From Portulaca oleracea (Eukaryota > Streptophyta > Magnoliopsida > Caryophyllales > Portulacaceae): a stretch of DNA of 64,000 nt. Made by a program: the position numbers and the translations under genes. Positions 21,513 to 33,729 of the stretch are shown one piece after another. The DNA lies in NCBI GenBank assembly GCA_029582165.1, contig CM055874.1:31564383-31628382 (forward strand), written 5' to 3'. The notes beneath the pieces are model-generated. The model searched no databases. It saw nothing but the letters and a program-made list of their open reading frames with translations, and was not told where the DNA came from. Within the stretch, counting starts at the first letter, position 1, and each line of letters opens with the position of its first letter.

Positions 21513-21995
21513 CTGGTGCCGGGAGGTTATGGATCCTTTCAAGCATCGAATTAAAACTCTAGGGTGGTGTAATCGATTTCGAAACCTAAATCTGGCGAGA
21601 GGGATTTGTAATTGATTACTTAGGATTGCGTTCTTATACTATCAAGTACTGTCATGCACGGGAGTGATGACAGGACTTGGGAAGTATGCGTTAATTTACC
21701 ACTCTAGCAAGGGAAATTGATCCTAGCCATCTATGCAATCCTTACACTTAATTACCGATCATCGATAACTTCTAAAACCTGAATATCTGTGTTTAGTCTT
21801 TCGTTGGGTTGGCCCGGTATTACCCCCGAGCCCTTATTCTCCCTTATTGAGTAGAAGTTATTTGCGAAACCCTTTTTTAAATTGAATCCTTAAAACCCTC
21901 TTGAGTCCTAAAAGTTAGGCTGAACCTGAACATTAGGGCCCTAGCTCCTCGAATAAATACGATCGTTGTCCTATACCGTAGGAAAACGTTAAACA
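21513..21995 (+). mobile_element. E2 5' LTR, second part
   Basis: Sequence resuming after the E1 target duplication. It ends GTTAAACA, seven bases before the E2 primer site. Together with 9503-10796 it gives an LTR of about 1.78 kb. Confidence 0.8.
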
Positions 21996-22001
21996 AATTT
22001 T

Positions 22002-22019
22002 TGGCGCCGTTACCAGGGA
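22002..22019 (+). other. E2 primer binding site (Asp-tRNA type)
   Basis: TGGCGCCGTTACCAGGGA differs at two positions from the Athila-type TGGCGCCGTTGCCGGGGA. Confidence 0.8.
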
Positions 22020-22138
22020 GTTGCGCCGCCTAGCGTTCTAGTTAGGTTTTGTCAGTTTCGAGTCAGTTTTTCCTCATCGTAGGAGTATTGTAGACCCTAG
22101 GGCAATTTGACCTTTGGTTGCTATTTGAGTGCATACGC

Positions 22139-23560
22139 ATGAGGGATCAACCGCTTTTACTGCTTGACCCCAAGATCAAACGCACAACCAGACAAAACCT
22201 CGCCAACGACCGCAGGAGACTCCAACGACAATCAACGGTTGAGGAACCACTGCCACCACCCCGTACTCTACTGTCGTATGCATCACCAATAGCCGTCGTT
22301 GGCGGCTCTGCTATTGTGTTGCCCACGCTTGTCGACAACTTCACCTTCGACTTTAAGTCGACATATCTTAACCACATTGAGCAAGCCCAATTCCACGACC
22401 TGAAGACTAAGAAGTCGTTGGAACACATCTATAACTTCCTAGAGAAGTGCAACATGATCAAGATGAATGGCATCACCAACGAGTATCTCCAAATGTGGTT
22501 CTTTCCCTTTTCTTTGGAGGGGAAAGCCAAGGCATAGTTGGACAACTGTCCGAGGAATTCCTTCACTACTTGGGAATCCCTTAGCTCTACCTTCCTCAAG
22601 AGGTTCTTCCCACATCAGGAAACCGCCCGGCTCCGAACTCTGCTGATGAACTTCACCCAGGAGCCTGGAGTATCTTTATTAGAGGCTTGGGAGCGCTACA
22701 AGCGCCTCCAGAGAGCGTGTCCCCATCATGAGCTGCCACCTCACTTGTTAACCCACACATTCTACAATGGGGTCAATCGAGCCACGAGGCAAATGATCGA
22801 TAACTTGTCAAGCGACCAGTTCCTCAACAAGACTACTGAGGAAGCAAATGCACTGCTAGTATAGATGGCCGAGAATGCATGTTATTGGGGAGGCGACTCG
22901 AGGGACGTGCATGAACCATTACGAGGAGAGAATGTGAATTACATTCTCAAGGAAATTGACAGACTATATATCTCAAGATATGGTCGAATTCAAGACTTCC
23001 CAACAGCTGAAGTCAGTCATGGAGGTGAAACCTCATCCACACCAACAGTTACAACAACTTTGGGGTGTGAAATATGCGGTACGCTCATGCGTCGTTCATG
23101 TGCCAACAAGAAGTGGTGGCGAAAGAGCAAGCTAACGTCATATACTAAAATAACATGTCCTATACCACTCAATCACCCACCTGCCCCCAAGGTAATCCGA
23201 CATACAATCCTTCTAGTTTTCAGTACTAGAACCAAAGGAGGCCGCAAAATAGAACCGTGCTCCGAATAAGAATCAGCAAGCCCCGCCTCACCAAGCACCT
23301 ATTGCCCATCAACAACCATTTATGCAACTGGTCCCTCAACCACTGCCTCAGCAGATCACAGATGACCCCAATTTTCGTCCATGCGTACTTAAAGAACAAA
23401 GAGGCTTTCAACACCTCTCAACTCAAGTACAATGAGCAACAGGTTAAGCTCAACGAGCAGCTCCTACGCCAGAATGAGCAACTACAAACCAATCAGAAGC
23501 TTCTGGAGACTTAGGTTGCGCAGTTGGCCCAGCAGTTTGCCTAACTTCAGGCTAACTCTT
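22139..23560 (+). pseudogene. E2 gag with in-frame amber codons and a frameshift
   Basis: The ATG at 22139 begins a Gag of the Athila group. It has IYNFLEKCNMIKMNGITNEY, a WFFPFSLEGKAKA core, STFLKRFFPHQETARLR and LLEAWERYKRLQRACPHHEL. The frame carries TAG at 22535-22537 and TAG at 22862-22864, and protein homology continues across both. A frame change follows near 23260. The C-terminal part has a Gln/Asn-rich coiled coil (about 23400-23515). Two of the breaks are TAG, which fits ordinary decay; programmed readthrough is possible but not supported, because the E1 frame is broken at other places by TGA and TAA. Confidence 0.85.
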
Positions 23561-23568
23561 CGAAGAGG

Positions 23569-24616
23569 TTGCCAAGTCAACCCAAACCCAATCCAATGGG
23601 GGAGGTCAACGCCATCACACTATGGAGTGGCACCAAGCTAGCAGGGCTAGGTCATCCTATGAAGCAGGCTACGCGGGATGAGGTGAGAATAGAGGAGACC
23701 ACAACTCAGGAGAGGGCTTCTGGGAGAGGAGCTATTGAGAGAGCGGCCACGGAGAAAGATCAAGGGAAGAAGAGGTTGATCGAGAGTGAGTCTAGCGAGC
23801 CTGTTGCATAGCAAGCTCGTACCTATAGGTCACCTTTTCCATTTCCCTCGAGGCAAGCCAAGGCGAAGGAGAACCCCAACTTTGCCCCGTTCTTAGAGGT
23901 GTTGAGGAAGTTGCATATTAACACCCCGTTCATAGACGCCATCAGTGATATGCCAACAAGAGGAAAGTCAACGATCACGCCACAATTCCTATGACCATGG
24001 AGTGTAGTGCTATTATCGACAATGAATCACTAGGAAGATGGCTGATCTGGAAAGCTTCTCTATCCCGTGCTCCGTAGGCGATTTGGAGATTAGTCGCGCC
24101 CTGTGCGACTTGGGGGCGAGTGTGAGCGTCATGCCATACTCGATGTGCAAAAGGCTCAACTTGGACGATATCAACCCCACTTTTATTACTCTACAGCTGG
24201 CAGATAGGTCCATTCGCTGCCCAGTTGGGATCATGGAACATGTCCCAGTGCAACTAAGGAAGTTCTACATACCCTGTGATTTCGTAGTTCTGGATATGGA
24301 GGAGGATGCATGGATTCCCATTATCCTGGGAAGAGCATTCTTGGCTATTGGTGGAGCTGTCATCAACGTGCGAGATGGGATGCTGACCTTCATCATTGAC
24401 GATGAGAAGCTGGATTTCAGTTTGGGAAGGTCTATGGCTGCACCGAATAGAGATTTCTCGTGCTATCATATCGATGTGATGAAGGAGGAACTAGCTGAAC
24501 AGACTGAGATCAACCAACAACACCTAGAACCCGAAAAGGTAAGTATGCTTAAACCTCACATTTTCAATGATTCAATCAATATACCTGTTGATAATGAGAA
24601 TGTTGAGAGTATGTGA
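23569..24616 (+). pseudogene. E2 gag C-terminus and aspartic protease
   Basis: The first part (23569-23811) reads as the Gag C-terminal linker, with GEVNAITLWSG matching the 'AIT.RSG' motif seen in E1 at about 13783. After a frame change, 24038-24616 is a retropepsin-like aspartic protease. The active-site motif is ALCDLGASVSVMP, where most active enzymes have D(T/S)G, so CDLGAS is the Athila-type variant. It is followed by a flap-like region, an IILGRAFL motif (conserved ILGRPFL form) and a C-terminal tail. The enzyme would cut the Gag-Pol polyprotein. No reverse transcriptase follows; the frame ends at 24616. Confidence 0.8.
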
Positions 24617-26173
24617 CAATGTGTTTCAATGCTTTACTTTGGCGTTGACGTTACTAGCACATGTTGTTGAGTATAAGAGATTGCAATCACGTGTTTGTGA
24701 ACGTTGAAGATGTTAGGATTTAAGAGCCAGGCTAAGGAGACAATACAAGATGTCAGGATGAGCTTTGCCAATGTGAAGAGGTAAGGAAGATGCAAAGGAA
24801 GCAAGAGCGAGGGAGGCGTTCACCGCATCGACCTCGATGTTGATTGATAACGGTGAATATAGTCAGGCTCGGGAACTTAAAGAAGCGCTTCATGGAAGGC
24901 AACCCATGTTTGTAATAACTAGTAATCAGATGCATTAATTCTAGGTTTATGAAAGAAAGGAAAAAAAAGGAGAAAAACTTAAGTGGAAATCCCTAAAAAG
25001 TTTTGTTTTACTTCTTTTAGGAGTTGTTTATGCTTTCTTTTATGCCTTAGCTGATTCGATAGCTGAGTTAGTTAGGTAGAAAAGATCATTATGTGTGTGC
25101 CAAACCTAGTCTTTAGGTGTGTCTTTGATTTCTGATACCCCTTTTTACCTTTGCAAGGCGGCGACCTCACATCTCTTCACCTCGATTCTGTTTTTCGGAA
25201 TTTGCTTGACTTAGATTCTTAGCTTTGGTTTTCACGTTTTTCATACCTTAATAAACCGGTGAAACCAATAAGGGCTTGGTGTAAGTGGATGACACTCACA
25301 CCCCTTAAATACTTCGTTTACGAATGGAGCAACCCAAGTTGGGAGGGTAACCCCTTTTCGGAGGGCTGTATAAAATCCCGAAAAACCCGATAATAAAAAG
25401 ATAAAAAGAAAATAAAAAGAAGAAAAATGAGAAAAAGCTTATGCTTGTCTATTAGTTCACCAACGTGGTTTGGTGTGGGTTGTTAGCGGCCCCTCATCCC
25501 TTAAGTACTTTGGTTATATATGGAGAGAACCATGCACGCTGGGTAAGTAAACCCCTCACGGGTTGCCTTCTATTTCGAAATGTGCCAACTTAAAAAAATG
25601 AAGAGAATAAGTAGTGAACCCTCTCCTATGTAACCTGTGGCCTTTACCAAGCCAAGGGCAACATCAAATAGGTTGGGGGTGACGTTTAAGCTGTTAAATA
25701 AATGAAATTCGAGCTTGGAAGTTTGTTTAATCGAGGCTTGTCTGTCTTTGTCGGGTTCTGACTGAAATTAGATTAAAGAACACTAGCATTATGCACGAGG
25801 AAGTCACTAAGCAAGGTCGAAACGGAAAACCGAGAAGATTAGCCCCACCTGAGTCTAGTGTCTTGGCGTGTACATACTAACTGTTTTTGCTTGACTCACG
25901 ATGTTGTTTGATTAGCTTTGGTATAAAGGCGATCATGAACTCCTTCTTTTCCTCTTTTGTAAAGGTTTTTATTTTCACCTTTATTTTCCCTCTTTCTTTT
26001 TCTTTTTCTTTCGGCTTTTGTGGGTATAGCTTCTAAAAAACTTCACGAGACCAACCTCGTCCACCCGGGTTGTTGGGGGTTTAAAGGGTTGGATGCATAC
26101 GCTAAATGCATCTGCGATTCCTACGAAAGTGAGTTAGGTGTTTTCATGCTTTGTTAGGTTAGTTTTTATTTTG
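24617..26173 (+). other. E2 tail: non-coding region from protease to the 3' hairpin
   Basis: No RT or integrase is present. Conserved blocks include the stem-loop at 24892-24909, 'CCCTAAAAAGTTTTG' (24993), 'GATAGCTGAGTTAGTTAGGT' (25058), the 'GGAGCAACCC...TGGGAGGGTAACCCC' block (25326) and 'CAAGCCAAGGGC' (25649). The same order of blocks occurs in the relic at 42849-44731. This places E2 and the relic in one family and shows that the tail followed pol in the autonomous form. Confidence 0.65.
24892..24909 (+). other. Stem-loop at the start of the E2 tail
   Basis: CATGG pairs with CCATG around the loop AAGGCAAC. It follows AAGCGCTT, as in the relic copy at 42865-42882. Confidence 0.65.
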
Positions 26174-26194
26174 TTTTACTCGGGACGAGTAAAA
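26174..26194 (+). other. Hairpin before the E2 3' purine tract
   Basis: TTTTACTC pairs perfectly with GAGTAAAA around GGGAC. Compared with E1 (19814-19834) one stem pair has changed on both sides together. Confidence 0.75.
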
Positions 26195-26209
26195 GTCTAA
26201 GTGTTAGGG

Positions 26210-27242
26210 GGTTAGGCTCAGTTTTGAGCCTAAATGCATCCTTTTTCCCTTAGGTTTTTACTCGGTTCTGCATGTGTTTACTAGTATTTTCACTTTATTT
26301 TCTTTCTTTTCTAAATTCAGTATCCTTTGGATGCTTGTGGAGCAAAAGCGTGCAAAAAGAGGCCAATTCAGACCAAAATACAGAAGGCCCAGGATATCCA
26401 GAGGAAACCCGGCCCTGGAGAAGAATAACCGAGCCTTAATCCCGATAGTAGAGAAGAAGCAAGAAGGAAAACCATCAACAGGGGAGTCACGACCATGACA
26501 CTTGACCTCACGGCCATGACCCCGTTGGTACTTGAATGTCTAAAGTAGACGGGAAAGAGGTAGTGGACAGAACTAGGCTCACGACCGTGACCATACTTCT
26601 CACGACCGTGATCATACTTCTCATGGTCGTGACGCCTCCAAACCTGGGTTTGTGAAGAAGACGCTTCACGGCCATGACACTGAAGAGGAGGTGTAGACAG
26701 CAAGGTCCTCATGGCCGTAACTCTCACTTGTCACGCCCATGAGGGACGAAGACCCTTTCCAGCAAGACCAGGCCTCACGGCCGTGGCACCCATTGTCATG
26801 GCCGTGACCTGCAAGAGGCGCCCCCCTCCAGGAAGTACCTCACGGTCGTAACCACCACTGGTCACACCTGTGAGGAATGCGAAACCCAGCGAAGAGATTC
26901 ATAATTCTCCAGGGGTCACGGCCGTGATGACCTGTGTCATGCCCGTGACCCCCTGTTCTTCGTATTAGTTTTGGCCAAAACGACTGTGTTTTGGCCACTT
27001 TTGTCATAAGTATATTATGTAATTTTTCTGTAAAAACAACAGCTTTTGGATTCCTAGGTATACACTTCATAGTTTTAGGTCTTAGTTCTCTCTTAAGCAT
27101 TGGACTAGTGTATTGATTACCTTGAAGATTGAAGTTTTAATGCAATTTTGATTATCGATTCCTTATTCTTGGTGATTAAATTCTAAATCGTTTTCTCTTG
27201 ATTCTCCATCTCAAAACCCTAAGTAAGTTCTTTGCTTCTTTT
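26210..27242 (+). mobile_element. E2 3' LTR, first part (interrupted by E3)
   Basis: It follows the purine tract GTGTTAGGGG and matches 9503-10515 closely. The initial TGTTTAGG is degraded to GTTAGG. The dyad cluster runs from about 26485 to 26945 and includes TCACGGCCATGAC and GGTCACGGCCGTGA variants. Homology to the 5' LTR stops at 27242, where an E3 LTR begins. The remainder is not found in the window. Confidence 0.8.
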
Positions 27243-28822
27243 TGTAGAGAGTTGGTTTAGTATACCCGGTTGTTTTTGTCATTCTTCCTCAAGGAGCAAG
27301 GAGCCTCGGTCAAAGTAACTAGGTTTAGGTATGGTTTAAGATTGCTAAGGGTCACGGTTTTGATTGATTGGTAGCAAACGGGACAAAGAACAAAGTAAGG
27401 TCGGTCAAGGTGAGGTAATGCGCTTCGGGGGATTTTTAGGATGCGAACGGGATCAAGGAAGTAGGTTTTGCAACAAGTGAGTAACAAGAGAGGAAAATCA
27501 AATGGTAATTCCGTTAGAAAATACCAACCGGCTTCCCCCTTTCGAGGATAGTCCGGATTAACTACCTCAAAGTCCACCACGGACCCGGAGGGTTAATGAA
27601 GCGGAATTCCCTAGCTAATCTCCTTCCCATTTTCACGGGCGAGTATTAGTCATCCCATCTCCAATCTTCCATGACAAGTGATCGATGTATTCGGGAACTT
27701 TCAGACCCAAATACATCGCACTTGAGGGAAGGATTGGAGTGGGAAGGTGATTTCCCACCTAATTGCTCACTACAAATGCTAACCCATTCCTAATCTCCTA
27801 TCCACACCCCTAATGACCCCTTAACCCATAAGGTTTCTAGCCACTAATCATGACGAACACTAAGTTGACAACATCCATTCCAAACCTAAGCATGAGTTCT
27901 AGCAACAATCAAGCAATCACAAAGCAAAGTTATCACAAAGGCAGTCTAAATAAAAGCACCAAGTATCAAAGCAATTAATAAGTAATTAACTAAATGACAA
28001 AGGAAAGTAGAATAAAGGAAAGATGTCACCTATCAAGGATGCAAGAGACAAGGATGAACTATATGAGAAATGTTTCCAATAATCTCCAATCTTCATTACA
28101 AACCAAAGGAAGAATGAAATCTCCCTCAATAATCCACTAACCTTAGATTTAATCTAAGCTAAATGTGTCTTGAAAAGCTCTAAAACCTAACTAAAGCTAA
28201 GGGAATGGAATCCCAGCTCTCTTCCTAGCTTTTTTCTACTGCATTCCTAACAAAAATGTCACCTAAGGCTCATATACAAAGCAAGGTAGTTGCCTAAAAC
28301 ACTACCGTTTTAACCGATGAAGATGCGTGAAATCCCAGTCCGTCGCGGGCGCGACAGCTGTCTTCGCGGGCGCGACGGAGCGAAATCCTGCAAGCGATTC
28401 TGGAATTGCGCAGGTTAACGGGCGCGACCACCTGGGAAATCTCTCTGTCGCGGGTGCCACCACCCAATGTCGCGCGTGTGACCAGCCTCTGCCAGATTTC
28501 TTCCTTTCCTCCTCTTCAAGGGTGTAGCGCCCGCTACCAAAGGTTGTAGCGGGTGCTACCACCCTGATTTCCTGGAAAACTTGGGGAAGAACTTCTCATC
28601 CCTTTTCCGCTTCGGTTCTTGGTGCGGCTCGGCTCGGGGAATCTCTCTGGATTCCCTAAAAATTCCCTAAAAATCCTCGAAATAGCACCTTTGCTTCGTT
28701 TTGCTCCTTAGATGTGAGAAACCTACAAAAGAACTAAAAACCAAGTAAAAGGTACGAAAACAAACCGGAATCGAGCCAAAAGACCAAGTCCAAGAGCGTT
28801 ATTTAGGCCTAAAACGGGCTCA
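27243..28822 (-). mobile_element. E3 LTR (3' LTR on the minus strand)
   Basis: On the minus strand it begins TGAGCCCGTTTTAGG and ends CTCTCTACA. It aligns with the E1 and solo LTRs: 'AATAACGC' start, dyad cluster at 28340-28560, and the CCTCCGGGTCC / CCACGGACCCGGAGGG block at 27575. A perfect dyad GTAGCGCCCGCTAC lies at 28524-28537. The internal region with the late ORF on the minus strand lies at higher coordinates, so this is its 3' LTR. The initial TGTT of relatives has become TGAG. Confidence 0.8.
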
Positions 28823-30555
28823 TGTACTTAGTTCCCCAACCCGCCTCATCAATCAAATGGAAGAAGCAAACATGAACAATCAAGGACACATAGGTTGGAA
28901 GACGACCAATCTTTGAGGATTTCAACCCCGACATCTCATGTTGAGCAAGAATCCTCGTGCATATGTGCAAGTGGGCCCTAATCGATCCTTTCTAACTTAA
29001 GTCAGTCGGCTAGAGTTGTTTTCATGCTCGAGCTCAAGATTATTAGCTAACTTAACTCCACTCTTTATTTTTCTTTCAACTTCTCTTTTCTTTCCATTTC
29101 TTTTGTTTCACTTTCTCAACTTTTTTCTTTTTCTTTTTCTTTGCGTTTTTTTTCTTTTTCTTTCACTTTCTTTTCTTTTTCTTTACTATTTTTCTTCTTT
29201 TTCAAGATTTTAGGGGCATCGGTTGTTTCGGGAATTGGACCGGCCTTCGCAAAGGGTTACCCTCCCAATTCGGGTTGCTCCATACGTAAACATTGTACTT
29301 AAGAGGCGTGGGCGCTGTCCACCCACACCAACCCTCATTGGTGAAACCGACAATGTTCAATTAATTAAGAAGACCAAGAGCATTGAACAATTAAAATCGT
29401 CCAACTTTGGGTAAGAAAGTCACAATCGGGGCGTGTAAGAGTGAGGACTTTGCTTTCACATTCAATGTCAAGGTCAAATAAAGGTCAGTCATGGTAGTAA
29501 TCCTTCCTATAACCTATCATTGTTCATATCGGCCACTTCTAATTGATTAAGTTGGCCAATTAGACAACTACCTACACGATTGTGAATGAAAGCATCTTCT
29601 AAAAGAAAAGGAAACACTTTTGGAATTTTTCACAACTTTTTCCCCCTTTTTTCTTTCATTTTCCATGAAAAATTTTCAAAGTCTAGCAAAAATAACTAAG
29701 AAAAGGAAAACAAAATGCTATGTTAGGTGATCTACCCTCAACATGAATACACCCCTCCCCCCCCCCCCCCCCCCCCCCCAACTTAAAACGCCACAATGTC
29801 CTCATTATGAAAAATGTGTCTTATGAACGGTAGAAAAACTATGAAGAGCACAAGTATCAACACCTAGCATGTCAAAGGTGGCGTCCCGAGTCCACATGAC
29901 TCCAACAACAAAATAATCCTAACATATAGCATACCAAGGGACACGCCACCAAAAACAAAATCAAGCATGCAAACGAATCACTATAAACACGTAAAAGAGA
30001 GGAAAACGGAAAGAGTTTACCTCGAAATCTTTAATAATACACCACTCAATCCGCGATCCAAAGTAACCACGCACCAAGGGTTAGTAAATGCCAACAAATG
30101 CAATCCTAAGTGGATAGACTCTAACATGCAAACTAAAGCGCAAAAGAAAACTAACTAACTAAAAAGGAAAAGAACGAAAATAAAAACTATTCACAGAATA
30201 TACATTACTAGGAACTTGCCTCAACCCCGAATCTCACTCATTGAGGCGGGAATTGAGGGTGGAATAACTCACCTACCCAGTCCTACATATGATAAAATCA
30301 AACGTAAACCATACCACCTCCACCGAATAACCAAAGAGACAAGACAACCAATCAAACGGGACGAAGTCGGGGTGAAAACTCATGTAAAACAATGGCAAAC
30401 TCAACATGGTATCAAAAAACTCGGCATAACCAGCAACAATACGTTACAATCCCGACTCATCTACTCTTGAAGCACTCCCACGCTTATCGAAAACTCACAA
30501 AACATGCATAAAGCACTAAAAGAGATGAGTGGGGGGGGGGCCGGGACACTCACAA
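28823..30555 (-). other. E3 3' untranslated region
   Basis: Non-coding on the minus strand and collinear with E1 18000-19850. It includes the reverse complement of 'GGAGCAACCC...' (29270) and of 'GCCACAATGTCCTCATT', the internal purine tract. A C23 run at 29757-29779 is the G-rich part of that tract. The hairpin seen before the E1 and E2 3' LTRs is not recognisable next to 28823. Confidence 0.6.
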
Positions 30556-32343
30556 TCATTGCTCCGGTCCTCCCGGAGGAGGATATGGGTAATACGGGAA
30601 GTACGTGGGGTAATATGAGTTTGAATAATCCTTCGGCGCCGGGTTGTAACCAACGACGGTGTAGTGGTAATACCCCCAATCTCACCAGTATTGGTTCTGC
30701 TGTTGAAAATATTCTTCGTGCCGCTGGAGTTGCGAATGAACATTGCCTAATGTCTCTTGTTGGGCACGAAGAAGATCTTGTTGGCTCTCTAGCAGATTGT
30801 CTTGGCTTTGGAGCAAAGTACGTTGCTCCCGAAGACCCCTTAATTATGAAATATGGGATGTAGTTTTCTCTAATGGTTGTATAAATTAAACTATTTAAGT
30901 TTTGGTGGTTTTTGAGTGTGAAGTTTATGTTTAAAGTTTGGTTGTGTTTGTTGTGTTCTTAAATGGTGTTGTTGGGTTTGTTGCCTTGTCCCGAGTGGGG
31001 ACGGCGATAATACCTCCACCCTAGGTGTTCTGCTGCGCTAATCACAGGCTTAGTGGTTGTGTTATGTTAATCTCGTGATTAAGGGTGTTGGGGTGTTACA
31101 GTTGACTCAATTGTTGAAGTTGAGTGTTGATATGATCGAGAGAAGCTTGCCAAGATGAGTTGCCGCTCCCTTCTCCAATCTCCATGTTCCCTCCAACTTG
31201 TCCTTCTCCTCCTTCTTTTTTTCTTCTTCATCTCCACATTCGCCTTCATCACCTTCTTCCTCCTCATCATCATGGGACACATCCGGGCCCCCTACCTTGC
31301 GACGGGTACCATAAACTTGGTCGCAAGACCAGTTGTACTCATTGGTGATATCTAACCACCGCTCAACATGATCTGGATCCAAATGAATTGACGTCTTGTT
31401 GTCCTCGTGTCCATGGAGGTAAATCGTGTGAGTTTGGTTCTTCGCGAGGATACCCATTTTCTGAAATTGTACTCCATCAATGGGATCCGGGAAGTAGTGT
31501 GGATCCCACTTTTTCAAGTACCCCCAAAACCTTCTTGGACGAGGAAATGGCAAATGATGTGCCCCATCCCGATGGTAGTGGGTTGGGTCTCTGTGGTTAT
31601 CTGTCGGAGACAATGCAGAATGCATGAGCTAGTATTAACCCGAATACCCTTTACTACGTTGTAAATCTCGAAAAGATCGTCATTTCGAACCTTAGGGCGC
31701 CTGTCGTCTCGCCCGAACATCGAACTCTTCACGATCCTATGGAGGATTCGGACGGCTAAATTGCAGAAATCATGCCCTTTAGAGTTGCGGGGACAGTGAA
31801 ACTTCTAGAACCAAGATGCATCCTCCTCCAGCATATCAAGGCCTTCATTGCCTCTAGTTCGTCAAAATTCTCGCACCGCTCATAATACCTCCCATCCTCG
31901 GGAAAACCCAGCGTCTGATATAAACGCTTGACGGTGCACCGTCTGTCTTTGTTGGTGACCCCGTACTCAAAATATGCTTCCTCAGTGCCATCATTGTAAA
32001 CCATCAACAAGCTCAAAAACTCAAGGATAGGTTGGTCCACTATCGATTCATCGATCGTGAGGAATACCTCCAACCCAAGAGTGTGAATGAAGTGGGTGAA
32101 GCTCAGTTTGCAATAGACGACTTCTATCGTCGTCGCATCATATACGTCGGGTGCACAAATCTTTCGCGCTTTGAACATTTCATAACATTGTTTATGCGCG
32201 TCGCTCCGGAAAGTTACTCTTGCTTTAGGGTCACACTGAATTAGTGTGGTGGGTTGTGCTCGATAACGCTCCTTTCCGGATGAGGATGGTCCCAGTGGTG
32301 GTGAAGGAGTCTCTTCAACACGAGATCATTTGCTCCTTCCCAT
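30556..32343 (-). pseudogene. E3 late ORF (ATHILA ORF-1/env-position), broken
   Basis: Same protein as the E1 late ORF. The start is the ATG at 32343-32341, with a TGA at codon 6, and the end is the TGA at 30558-30556. Readable parts include DESIVDQPILEFLS, LGFPEDGRYYERCENFDE, a Glu/Asp/Lys-rich run and a Gln-rich coiled coil ending in PYPPPGGPEQ. The conceptual product is broken by a frame change between 31756 and 31625, an insertion of about 259 bp at 30842-31100 and a TGA in the tail. Conservation of the coiled coil and proline tail between E1 and E3, while intervening sequence drifts, suggests they were under selection when the family was active. Confidence 0.75.
30842..31100 (-). mobile_element. 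Insertion of about 259 bp in the E3 late ORF
   Basis: Homology to the E1 ORF stops at both edges in the middle of the coiled coil and resumes after it. On the minus strand the insert begins TGTAACACCCC, a start typical of plant gypsy LTRs and like the TGTAACGCCC start of the 3.36-kb insertion at 35471. I could not find a clean target duplication, so it may be a fragment. Confidence 0.5.
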
Positions 32344-33384
32344 CTTTGAGCGAAATGAATGTAGAAACAAGAAACTTGACAAAGAGCTTGACAAAAGTAA
32401 TGCCTAAATCTCAAAGGTAAACAAAAAATTCGACACAAGCAACAAACCACGTAAGTTTGAAAAACTTATGCACAAATTCAATTAAAGGTTACCTCAAATT
32501 AGAACACTTGAACGTGAATTGCATTGGATGTTGAGGCTCTTGCGTGATGTGAACAGTGAAAAACAGTGTTGTATGTGTGTTATGCCCTAACTCAATGAAG
32601 AATCCACACGATCACAACTACAAAGCATGTGAGTGACAAACAAATTACACATAACAGCACAAGAAAAGTACCTCAAAGATGATGAAGCGAGGGTGAAGCC
32701 TGCTGCATATCTGCAATGTCGAAATTGTACTGACCAAATTAGGGTTCTAGCAGCAGATAGAGGACGAATTTGAGGAAGAATTCGCAGCTGAGGGAGCAAT
32801 TTGGGAGGTGGGTGTGGTGAGATTAGAGTGAGTATGGTGATTGAGGTCGCGGGCGCTAGGGCTTGTGAGAGGTGGAGTGTCGATGAGAAGGAAAGAAATA
32901 AAAAGGGAATAAAAATGAGGGAGTTTATTGGGGTTTAGAAGGCCGATTTACTGGGCAGAACAGTACCGTCACAGGGGTGACGGGTACTATCACAGGCGTG
33001 ACGGCTTGCTAGAGATGGAAAATTTTCTGCTGAGCTCGTCGCGATCGTTACGTCTCTATGTCGCGGTTGTTACAACGTTCTGGACAAAATGAAGGACGGT
33101 CGTCGCGAGCGCTACAAGGAATGTAACGGGCGCGATCTACTAGAAACCAGATTTTTGTCCTGCTGCAGCTTGTGACGGGAGCTACATACTTCTGTAGCGC
33201 CTGCTACCTTGCTCTGGCTTCCTTAGGACTTCCAAAACTCCCTAAAAATATTCCAAGTCTTCAACTCCTTTCTCCTAACTTTTTCCATTCTAAATTTCTT
33301 TCATTCACCCTCTACTCCGCCTACTAAACCTTAAACACTCTCAAACATCATTTTTTTCTTATTTTTCTTCACTCATCCTAACTT
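32344..33384 (-). other. E3 leader of the late ORF with dyad cluster
   Basis: Non-coding. It mirrors E1 15050-16348 on the opposite strand. The dyad cluster at 32950-33205 has GTCACAGGGGTGAC, GTCGCGATCGTTAC and GTAACGGGCGCGAT-type units. Homology to E1 ends near 33385; gag and the 5' LTR of E3 are missing. Confidence 0.55.
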
Positions 33385-33720
33385 ATTGCCATCGTCGACG
33401 GATGGACAAACTCATCCAAGAACGTCGAGGTCCACCTCGAAACGAATGAAGGAGGTCCACTCGTATCCCTATCCATCCTCCTCCTTCCTACGAGTCGAGT
33501 AATGATGATAGAGGTTCGCCTCGATGCCATCGTCGACGGGAAATGATTGAGAAGCCATTCTACTATTCCCGCTAACGACCGTCACGTCCCGGAAGTGTGT
33601 CAAATGTCGGCGTGTAGGACACGATGCTTTGCAATGTCCTATGGTTGAAGCTTGGATAAGAAATCTTTTGGTGAAGAAAAGCATACAAGTGACATGGTAG
33701 AAGAGGCTAAGTAAGCAAAG
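33385..33720 (+). pseudogene. Gag zinc-knuckle remnant
   Basis: At 33596-33640 one frame reads a CCHC zinc knuckle (C-x2-C-x4-H-x4-C: CVKCRRVGHDALQC), the RNA-binding motif of many Gag proteins. An Arg/Ser/Pro-rich stretch precedes it and contains stops. The knuckle lies in a different frame from the following 449-codon ORF. It probably belongs to the same degraded element. Confidence 0.6.
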
Positions 33721-33729
33721 GTCGATTCC

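Noticed and set aside
30504..30863. 119-codon plus-strand ORF
   Set aside because: It is antisense to the conserved C-terminal coiled coil of the E3 late ORF, which is supported by similarity to E1.
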